Positions 16,078 through 22,488 of a stretch of 32,111 nucleotides of DNA are shown here, one piece after another. The position numbers and the translations under genes are program-made. Numbering within the stretch: the stretch's first letter is position 1; each line of letters begins with the position of its first letter. The stretch lies in NCBI RefSeq assembly GCF_902703175.1, contig NZ_CACRYJ010000027.1, forward strand, positions 1-32,111. Reading direction: 5' to 3'. This stretch comes from Occultella aeris. GTDB taxonomy: Bacteria; Actinomycetota; Actinomycetes; Actinomycetales; Beutenbergiaceae. Below the pieces are notes generated by a model, which saw only the letters and a program-made list of their open reading frames with translations, had not been told where the DNA came from and did not search any database.

Positions 16078-16994
16078 GCCCGGCCCCGCCGGGCGATGTC
16101 GGCGGAGATCCGGTTGGCGGAGAGCACGACGGCCACGACCACGAGGCCGGGCAGGGTGGTCAGCCACCACGCGGTCGCCACGTAGTTGCGCCCCTCGGCG
16201 ATCATCAGCCCCCACTCGGGAGTGGGCGGCGGTGCGCCGTAGCCGAGGAAGCCGAGGGTGGAGATGGCCAGGATCGCGGTCCCGAACTGCAGGGCGGCGA
16301 GGGCGATCACGGCGGTCAGGGAGTTCGGCAGGACATGCCTGCGGACCACATTGAAGAAGGTCCCACCGGAGGCGAACGCGGCCTCAACGTAGTCGGTGCG
16401 CCGCACCCGGACGACCTCCGAGCGGGACAACCTGGCGAACGCGGCGACCGAGGCGATCCCGACCGCGACCGCTGCCTGCACGGTGCCGAACCCGAGCAGG
16501 ATGATCACGCTCAGCGAGAGCAGCAGCGTCGGCACGGCGAGCAGCACGTCGACCACCCGCATCAGGACGTCGTCGACGAATCCGCCGACCGAGCCCGCGA
16601 TCACGCCGATCCCGGTGCCGAGCACCAGGCCGACCGTCACGGCGACCAGGGCCCCGGTGAGGGAGTGCACGGCGCCGTAGACCACCCGGGTGAACATGTC
16701 CCGCCCGGTGGCGTCCGTGCCGAACAGGTGCTCGGCGCTGGGGCCCTGCAGCGCGGCCGCGGCGTCGCCGGCGATCGGGCCGTAGGAGGTGAACAGGCCG
16801 GGCAGCGCGGCCCAGGCCACCACGATCGCGATGACCAGCCACGGGATCACCTCGGTGACCCGGATCCGGCCGCGACGACGCCGGCGGGACCGCCCGTCCG
16901 CCGGTGCCGAACCCGGCAGGGCGGGCGTGCCCGGCTCGGGCTCGGCAACCTGCGGCAACAGCGGGGTCGCCTCGAGGAGTCGGGACTCGGTCAT
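16074..16994 (-). CDS. ABC transporter permease, DppC/OppC-like
   Basis: The product has 306 residues. A Pro/Ala-rich, then Arg-rich cytoplasmic N-terminus (RSRRRRRGR) precedes the first membrane helix (IPWLVIAIVVAWAALPGLF). The hallmark HLFGTDATGRD (about 90-100) and the EAA-like loop (YVEAAFASGGTFFNVVRRHVLPN) identify a DppC-type permease that contacts the ATPase. About six membrane helices are visible. It overlaps both neighbours by 4 bp and forms a heterodimer with the upstream permease. Confidence 0.93.
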   Translation of the reverse strand: MTESRLLEATPLLPQVAEPEPGTPALPGSAPADGRSRRRRRGRIRVTEVIPWLVIAIVVAWAALPGLFTSYGPIAGDAAAALQGPSAEHLFGTDATGRDMFTRVVYGAVHSLTGALVAVTVGLVLGTGIGVIAGSVGGFVDDVLMRVVDVLLAVPTLLLSLSVIILLGFGTVQAAVAVGIASVAAFARLSRSEVVRVRRTDYVEAAFASGGTFFNVVRRHVLPNSLTAVIALAALQFGTAILAISTLGFLGYGAPPPTPEWGLMIAEGRNYVATAWWLTTLPGLVVVAVVLSANRISADIARRGRA

Positions 16995-18067
16995 CGGGAT
17001 CCTCCTATCCGGCGCGCGAGCCGCGGGTCCAGCTTCGGGTAGATCAGGTCCACGGCGAGATTGATCAGGACGAAGACCGTCGCTGCGAGCAGCACCACGG
17101 CCTGCAGCACCGGCGTGTCCTGGTGGGCCACGGCCTGCTCGGTGATCCGGCCGATGCCCGAGCGCCCGAACACGGTCTCGGTGACCACGGCCCCGCCGAT
17201 CAGTTCACCGAACAGGATGCCGGCCATGGTCAGGGTCGGCAGCGTCGCGTTCTTGAGCACGTTCCGCCACAGGACCCACGACGGCGAGGCCCCCTTCGCC
17301 TGCACCACCCGGACGAACGGCTGGGTGTACACCTCGTCGATGCTGCGGGTGAGGATCTGCGCGATCGGAGCCGCGATCGGCACCGCGAGGGTCAGCACCG
17401 GCAGGATCAGGCCCTCGACGGGACCGGGGTTGATCACGGCGACCCAGCCGAGCCGGAACGAGAAGAACTGGATCAGCACGATGCCGAGCCAGAACACCGG
17501 CACCGACACGAACAGCGACGGCACCGACCGCAGTGCCGTGCGGATCCACGCGAAGCGGGCCGAGGCACTCAGGAACGCGATGGCGAACGCGAGCAGCACC
17601 GCCAGGACGAACCCGGCCGCCGCCAGCACCAGGGTCTGCGGGAAGGCCTCCGCGATCAACTGCCGCACCGGCGTGCCGGATTGCACCGAATACCCGAAGT
17701 CGCCGCGGATGAAACCGGCGAAGGTGTGCAGGTACTGGATGAGCACCGGGTCGTCGACCCCGTAGGAGGCCCTGATGTCGGCGATCTGTTCCGGGGAGAG
17801 CCCGAGCTCGGGGTTCTCGAACCGGATCATGATTGCGTCCCCGGGCATCGCCTGGAGCAGCACGAAAGCCGCGGTGAACGCGATCCACAGGACGATCAGG
17901 GCCTGCCCGAGCCGGCGCGGCACGTAGCCGGTGAGCAGCGCGAGCACGCGGCCACCGCGACCGGGCGGCGTGGCACGCCCGACGGCGCCACCGCCCCTGG
18001 TGCGCGGCGCACCCGGGGTGGGTGCGCCGTCGGGCACCCCGGTCTCGAGGGACGCCTCAGCGGTCAA
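16991..18067 (-). CDS. ABC transporter permease, DppB/OppB-like
   Basis: The product has 358 residues. A long Gly/Pro-rich N-terminus precedes the first helix (RRLGQALIVLWIAFTAAFVLLQAMPGD), typical of DppB. The EAA loop is VRVVQAKGASPSWVLWRNVLKNATLP, and GIGRITEQAVAHQDTPVLQ is the usual C-terminal element. The start is assigned to a TTG at 18067 with GAGGTG upstream, overlapping the binding-protein stop by 11 bp; a downstream GTG inside the Gly/Pro region is an alternative. It is the pore partner of the DppC-like subunit. Confidence 0.92.
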   Translation of the reverse strand: MTAEASLETGVPDGAPTPGAPRTRGGGAVGRATPPGRGGRVLALLTGYVPRRLGQALIVLWIAFTAAFVLLQAMPGDAIMIRFENPELGLSPEQIADIRASYGVDDPVLIQYLHTFAGFIRGDFGYSVQSGTPVRQLIAEAFPQTLVLAAAGFVLAVLLAFAIAFLSASARFAWIRTALRSVPSLFVSVPVFWLGIVLIQFFSFRLGWVAVINPGPVEGLILPVLTLAVPIAAPIAQILTRSIDEVYTQPFVRVVQAKGASPSWVLWRNVLKNATLPTLTMAGILFGELIGGAVVTETVFGRSGIGRITEQAVAHQDTPVLQAVVLLAATVFVLINLAVDLIYPKLDPRLARRIGGSR

Positions 18068-19715
18068 GCCACACCTCGTAGAAGCTCGGGCGACCGACCG
18101 ACTCGAAGGAGAGGCCCTCCACGTCGGTCTGCGAGCCGAACACCTGCGGCTCCTCGAACAGCGGGATCACGTACGCGTTCTCGGCCAGGTAGGTCTGCAC
18201 CGCCTGCGAGTTCGCGATCCGGGTGTCGCCGTCGGCCTCGGAGGCGACGGCGGCCAGGAGGGCCTCCAGCTCCGGGTCGGCGATCGCATCCGTTGCCGGG
18301 TCCCGGTTCAGCAGGGTGTTGCGGTTCGTGGAGTAGTACTGGCTCTTGATGACGTCCAGGTCGGCGCGGCCCACCATCGAGTGGTAGATCTGCACCTGGT
18401 CCGCGTCCTGGATGGCCTCGGTGTAGGTGCCCGCGTCGGCCCGCAGGATCTGAAGGTCCACGCCGATCTCGGCGAGCTGCTGGCTGATCAGGGTGAGCGC
18501 CTCGAACGAACGCGGCTGCGGGGCCGCCTCGTTCACCACGAGGGTCAGGGGTTGGCCGTCCCGCTCCCGGATCCCGTCGGCGCCGAGCGTCCAGCCGGCC
18601 TCATCGAGCAGTTCGGCGGCGTGCTCGGGGTCGAACGCGTAGTACTCCTCGAGGTCGGTGTAGCCGAGTGCGGTGCTGCTCAGCGAGGAGGTGGCCAGGG
18701 GGTAGTTCTCGGTGTAGATGGTGTCCACCACCTGCTGACGGTCGATGCCGGCGATGAGCGCCTGCCGCACCCGCAGGTCGGACAGGATCGGGTTCGTGAA
18801 CCGCAGGCTCAGGGAGTTGTTCACGCCACGGGTCTGCGGGGCGTAGATGTCCAGACCGGCGCCCGCGACCTGGGCCTCGTCCTGCGCCTCGACGTAACGG
18901 ATCACATCCGCCTGTCCGGACGTCAGGGCGCCCACCCGGACGCTGTCCTCAGGGGTGACCGTGACCTGCACCTCGTCCACGTAGGCACGGCCCTGGTTCT
19001 CGCGAGCCGCCGGTGCCCAGGCGTAGTCCTCGCGGGCGCTGAGCGTGACACTCGTACCGATCTCCTCGGCGGAGATCACGAACGGTCCCGAGCCGATCAC
19101 GTTCTGGCCGTTGCCGGGCCCGAAGTCCTCGAACGCTCCCTCCAGGGTGCTCGCCGAGACCAGGCCGGAGTTGATCGTGGAGGTCGCCTGCAGGAAACCC
19201 GGGGCCGGTGCGGAGAAGTTGAAGACCACGGTGTCGGCGTCCACCACCTCGCTGGAGGCGTAGTTGTTCACCGCCTCGGAGACGGTCAGCGCCCGGTCCG
19301 GGTCGCCCAGACCGTAGAGGTCGAAGTTCGCGGCGACCACCTCGGCGTCCAGCGCCGAGCCGTCGGAGAACGTGACATCGCTGCGCAGGTTGAACGTGTA
19401 CTGCGTGGCGTCCTCGTTGATCTCCCAGTCGGTGGCGATCCACGGTTCGAACTCGAGGGTCTCCGGGTCCTGGTAGACGAGCCGGTCCGTGATGTTGTTG
19501 ACCAGTCCGCCGTTCGGGTAGAAGCCCGCGGCCGGCGGGTAGAGCGTGTCGTGCGGCTGGTGCTCGAGGTAGACGAGGGTGCCGCCGGTGACCGGGTCAC
19601 CGCTGGGCTCGCCGTTCCCACCGGACCCGCCGTCGGATCCACACGCCGTAAGAACCAGGGCGAGTGTGGCGCCGAGCGCCGCTGCGCCCTGCCATCCGCG
19701 GTGGGTTCTGATCAT
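18057..19715 (-). CDS. ABC transporter substrate-binding lipoprotein (KPN_01854-type)
   Basis: The product has 552 residues. The signal peptide ends in a lipobox LTAC with Cys25 as the lipidated residue, followed by a Gly/Ser linker. The rest is a cluster C (SBP_bac_5) binding protein: GGTLVYLEHQPHDTLYPPAAGFYPNGGLVNNI near the N-terminus, SDGSALDAEVVAANFD, and VIGSGPFV. Relatives bind peptides, nickel, opines or small sulfur compounds; the ligand is not deducible here. It resembles the binding-protein family that accompanies LLM_KPN_01858 monooxygenases (TIGR04028 from memory). Start: ATG with AGAGGA upstream. It is the first gene of the eight-gene operon. Confidence 0.93.
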   Translation of the reverse strand: MIRTHRGWQGAAALGATLALVLTACGSDGGSGGNGEPSGDPVTGGTLVYLEHQPHDTLYPPAAGFYPNGGLVNNITDRLVYQDPETLEFEPWIATDWEINEDATQYTFNLRSDVTFSDGSALDAEVVAANFDLYGLGDPDRALTVSEAVNNYASSEVVDADTVVFNFSAPAPGFLQATSTINSGLVSASTLEGAFEDFGPGNGQNVIGSGPFVISAEEIGTSVTLSAREDYAWAPAARENQGRAYVDEVQVTVTPEDSVRVGALTSGQADVIRYVEAQDEAQVAGAGLDIYAPQTRGVNNSLSLRFTNPILSDLRVRQALIAGIDRQQVVDTIYTENYPLATSSLSSTALGYTDLEEYYAFDPEHAAELLDEAGWTLGADGIRERDGQPLTLVVNEAAPQPRSFEALTLISQQLAEIGVDLQILRADAGTYTEAIQDADQVQIYHSMVGRADLDVIKSQYYSTNRNTLLNRDPATDAIADPELEALLAAVASEADGDTRIANSQAVQTYLAENAYVIPLFEEPQVFGSQTDVEGLSFESVGRPSFYEVWLDR

Positions 19716-19753
19716 GGGGGTTCCTCTCGTGGCCTGCCTGGGCGGCGGCAGTA

Positions 19754-19770
19754 CACCCGAGTCACGGGTG
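19754..19770. promoter_or_regulatory. Inverted repeat upstream of the transporter operon
   Basis: CACCCG-agtca-CGGGTG, a perfect 6-bp dyad, lies 39 bp before the binding-protein start. Together with the larger dyad at 19797-19822 it marks the 165-bp gap that must hold the operon promoter. A regulator-binding site is inferred. Confidence 0.4.
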
Positions 19771-19796
19771 CCGCCTGTGGGACTGTCGGTCGTTCC

Positions 19797-19822
19797 AGAG
19801 TCGCGTGCGTCCGACCGACTCT
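19797..19822. promoter_or_regulatory. Operator-like inverted repeat AGAGTCG-N12-CGACTCT
   Basis: A perfect 7-bp dyad with a 12-base spacer (26 bp in all), 82 bp upstream of the operon start codon. On the minus strand TTGAGA lies at its upstream edge and could be a -35 element, which would place a bound regulator over the promoter. No regulator gene lies in the operon. Confidence 0.45.
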
Positions 19823-19880
19823 CAATGTGGTCCCCGTGGGTCTCAGATGATGGACGGCACCCGGGCCGCCCTGCTCCGGC

Positions 19881-21071
19881 TCAGCCGTCGACCAGCGGCC
19901 CGGGCGGCAGTTTGCGGACCTTTCGCCGTCGGCTCCGCCGGGCGGGGATCATCGAACGCATCTCCTCCAGCCGGCCGAAGCACAGCAGCCGGTCCTCGGC
20001 CTCGAGCTCCGTGCTGCGCCGCGGGTTCGGGATCACCGAGGTGCCACGGTGCAGTGTCAGCACGGTGATGTCGCGCTCCTCGAGACCGGAGTCGCCGATG
20101 GTGCGTCCCACCAGGTCGGCGCCGGTGTGCACGAGCAGCTCCGCGACGCCGTACCCGGTGGAGACGGTCAACCGCTGCCGCACGTCGATCTCCGGGAACG
20201 CGACCTGGTCGGCGATGTGGTCGATGATCGCGCCGGCCACGTCCAGGTTCGTGGCGGTCTCGATGCCCTCCAGCCCCGGGGAGGAGTTGACCTCCATCAC
20301 GAGCGGCCCGTCGGCCCCCTCGAGCATGTCCACCCCGGCGACCCGCAGGCCCATGATCTGCGCCGAGCGGACCGCGAGCTCCTCGAACTCCTTGTCGAGC
20401 GTGACGGGTTCGACCGAGCCACCGCGGTGCACGTTCGAACGGAACTCGTCACCGTGCGCGATCCGGCGCATGGCGGCGACCACGCGGTCGCCGACCACGA
20501 GGGCCCGTACGTCCCGCCCCTTGCTCTCCACCACGAAGCTCTGGATGAGCACGTTCTGCTTGGTGCTGTGCAGGGTCTCGATGATCGCCTCGGCGACCTT
20601 GACCCCGGGCGCGAGGATCACGCCGATGCCCTGGGTGCCCTCGAGCAGCTTGATCACCACGGGCGCCCCACCGACCCGCTCGATCGCGGGCCGCACGTCC
20701 GCACGGTTGCGCACGAACGCCGTCGCCGGCATACCGATCTGGTGCCGCGCGAGGATCTGACTCGCCCGGAGCTTGTCCCGTGCGTTCGAGATCCCGTTCG
20801 CCGTGTTCGGCGTGTACACGTCCATCTGCTCGAACTGCCGGACGACGGCGGTGCCGAAGTAGGTGATCGAGTTGCCGATCCTGGGCAGGATCGCGTCGTA
20901 GTCCGAGATCGGCTTGCCCCGGAACTGCAGGTCCGGCTCAGGGCCGGACAGGTCGATGGCGAACCGCAGCGTGTCCAGGACCTTGACCTGGTGCCCACGG
21001 TCGGCCGCAGCCGTCCGCAGCCGTTGGGTGGAGTACGCACGGGGCGCGCGCGAGAGGATCGCCAGTTTCAT
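19881..21071 (-). CDS. RimK-like ATP-grasp ligase fused to an RCK_C domain
   Basis: The product has 396 residues. Residues 1-290 match RimK-type alpha-L-glutamate ligases: N-terminal MKLAILSR, DYDAILPRIGNSITYFG, the ATP-binding loop LLEGTQGIGV (142-151) and the metal-binding VMEVNSSPGLEGIE (258-271). Residues about 305-376 read as an RCK_C/TrkA-C domain (GADLVGRTIGDSGLEERDITVLTLHRG, then AEDRLLCFGRLEEM), a ligand-sensing module of potassium channels. The last 20 residues are Arg/Lys-rich. RimK enzymes add glutamate to a protein or peptide C-terminus; an RCK_C addition suggests nucleotide control. The start MKLAILSR at 21071 is family-typical. It is divergent from the RimB-like gene with 25 bp between starts. 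Confidence 0.88.
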   Translation of the reverse strand: MKLAILSRAPRAYSTQRLRTAAADRGHQVKVLDTLRFAIDLSGPEPDLQFRGKPISDYDAILPRIGNSITYFGTAVVRQFEQMDVYTPNTANGISNARDKLRASQILARHQIGMPATAFVRNRADVRPAIERVGGAPVVIKLLEGTQGIGVILAPGVKVAEAIIETLHSTKQNVLIQSFVVESKGRDVRALVVGDRVVAAMRRIAHGDEFRSNVHRGGSVEPVTLDKEFEELAVRSAQIMGLRVAGVDMLEGADGPLVMEVNSSPGLEGIETATNLDVAGAIIDHIADQVAFPEIDVRQRLTVSTGYGVAELLVHTGADLVGRTIGDSGLEERDITVLTLHRGTSVIPNPRRSTELEAEDRLLCFGRLEEMRSMIPARRSRRRKVRKLPPGPLVDG

Positions 21072-21096
21072 GCTGTTCGCCTGCGAGGATGAGGAG

Positions 21097-21576
21097 GTGA
21101 CCGGGCCGACCCATCTAAGCACCCCGACGGGGTGGCGGGAGTGGGTCGCGATGCCCGGGATCGGGGTGCCGTGGGTCAAGGCGAAGATCGACACGGGGGC
21201 ACGCTCGAGCGCCCTGCACGCCTTCGGCGTGACCGAGTTCGAGCGCGACGGCGAACCCTGGGTCTCGTTCATCGTGCACCCTTTGCAGAACTCGGCCCGG
21301 GACGAGGTGGAGGTCAGCCTCCCGGTGCACGACCGCCGCGTCGTGCGCAGTTCCTCGGGCCACGCCCAGCGCCGGATCGTGGTGCTCCTGGACCTGGTGG
21401 TCGCCGCCCGCCCGATCACCGCCGAGGTGACCCTGAGCAACCGGGACCGGATGGGCTTCCGAATGCTGATCGGGCGTGAGGCCCTGCGCCAGGGCTTCCT
21501 GGTCGACCCCGGCCGCTCCTATCTCGGCCCCCGCCCCCCGAAGGCGATCCGGCGGCGCCACCGGGCGACCGGGTAG
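21097..21576 (+). CDS. RimB/retropepsin-like ATP-dependent zinc protease family protein
   Basis: The product has 159 residues. The aspartic-protease-like core has VKAKIDTGARSSALHA (Asp32-Thr-Gly), then FIVHPLQ, the paired R-V-V-R-S-S-S-G-H strand and GFRMLIGREAL, as in the Zn_protease (PF05618, RimB) family. In Pseudomonas the RimB protein works with RimK on ribosomal S6 tails, so pairing with the divergent RimK-like gene is meaningful. The GTG at 21097 has GAGG eight bases upstream and is preferred; an in-frame ATG at 21070, which overlaps the ligase start codon, is the alternative. Confidence 0.85.
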   Translation: MTGPTHLSTPTGWREWVAMPGIGVPWVKAKIDTGARSSALHAFGVTEFERDGEPWVSFIVHPLQNSARDEVEVSLPVHDRRVVRSSSGHAQRRIVVLLDLVVAARPITAEVTLSNRDRMGFRMLIGREALRQGFLVDPGRSYLGPRPPKAIRRRHRATG

Positions 21577-21607
21577 CGGCCCTCTCGCGGCCCTGTTGTC
21601 CGTGTGA

Positions 21608-21642
21608 TGCGTCACTGACCCGGGTGGCGGGTCAGTGACGCA
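21608..21642. repeat. Dispersed palindrome, copy 2
   Basis: A perfect inverted repeat with 14-bp arms containing GCGTCACTGACCC (21609-21621) and its complement (21629-21641), with a 7-base loop. It matches the palindrome at 242-282 in core, loop length and the CGCAACGCG continuation on the right side. It lies 31 bp after the RimB-like stop and could end transcription there, but the first copy is not in a terminator position. Confidence 0.85.
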
Positions 21643-21661
21643 ACGCGCAGGAACATGCCGA

Positions 21662-21699
21662 TTTGGCCATCTCGCGACCTGCCGGGCGCGTTTGGCCAT
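21662..21699 (+). promoter_or_regulatory. Direct repeat TTTGGCCAT upstream of the sugar operon
   Basis: TTTGGCCAT occurs at 21662-21670 and 21691-21699, 29 bp apart, each with the self-complementary core TGGCCA. They lie 31-68 bp before the HAD start, where a promoter and operators would be. No regulator gene is adjacent. Confidence 0.4.
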
Positions 21700-21729
21700 A
21701 TCTGCGCGGTGAGGGCTAGCGTCGTTGTC

Positions 21730-22488
21730 ATGCCCCACGCATCGTCGACCGGCGTCGGCCGGCTCGGTCTCCCGCCCACCATCCTCGCCGTCCTGTTCGA
21801 TCTCGACGGCGTCCTGACCCAGACCTCGGTGCTGCACCGGACCGCGTGGAAGCAGACCTTCGATCCGATCCTGGCCGCGCACGGTCAGGGCGAGTTCACC
21901 GAGGCGGAGTACGCCGCCCACGTGGACGGGCGCCGCCGGTACGACGGTGTGCGCGCCTTCCTCGCCTCCCGCGGGATCAACCCCCCGGAGGGCAACCCCG
22001 CGGACGGGCCGGAGGCCGAGACGGTCTGCGGGATCGGCAACCGCAAGAACGAGGAGGTCGGTCGCCGGTTGGCGGCCGACGGCGTCGCGACCTACCCGGG
22101 GTCGGTCGCCTATCTGCACGCCGTGCGCGCCGCGGGGCTGCGCACCGCGGTGGTGACCGCGTCCGCGAACGGCGCCGACGTGCTCGCCGCGGCCGGCCTG
22201 AGCGACCTGCTCGAGGCCCGTGTCGACGGCGTGATCGCGGCCCGGGACAACCTCCCGGGCAAGCCCGCGCCGGACACGTTCCTGGCCGGTGCCCGCGCCC
22301 TCGGGGTGGCACCGGCGCAGGCCGCGGTGATCGAGGACGCGATCGCCGGCGTGCAGGCGGGCCGGGCCGGCAGCTTCGGCTACGTCGTCGGGGTCGATCG
22401 CCTCGACCAGGCCGCCGAGCTCGCCGCGAACGGGGCCGACGTCGTCGTCTCAGACCTGGCCGAACTCCTCGAGGGGGAAGCGTCATGA
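21730..22488 (+). CDS. Beta-phosphoglucomutase-like HAD phosphatase
   Basis: The product has 252 residues. HAD motif I is FDLDGVLTQT (nucleophile Asp24, Asp26), motif II AVVTASANG, motif III Lys in LPGKPAPDTF, motif IV VIEDAIAGVQAG. The helical cap (LHRTAWKQTFD, DGRRRYDGV) is of the beta-PGM type. It should interconvert beta-glucose 1-phosphate and glucose 6-phosphate, using the product of the GH65 phosphorylase whose ATG overlaps its stop by 4 bp. The ATG at 21730 lacks a good ribosome site; a GTG at 21709 is the alternative start. Confidence 0.9.
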   Translation: MPHASSTGVGRLGLPPTILAVLFDLDGVLTQTSVLHRTAWKQTFDPILAAHGQGEFTEAEYAAHVDGRRRYDGVRAFLASRGINPPEGNPADGPEAETVCGIGNRKNEEVGRRLAADGVATYPGSVAYLHAVRAAGLRTAVVTASANGADVLAAAGLSDLLEARVDGVIAARDNLPGKPAPDTFLAGARALGVAPAQAAVIEDAIAGVQAGRAGSFGYVVGVDRLDQAAELAANGADVVVSDLAELLEGEAS

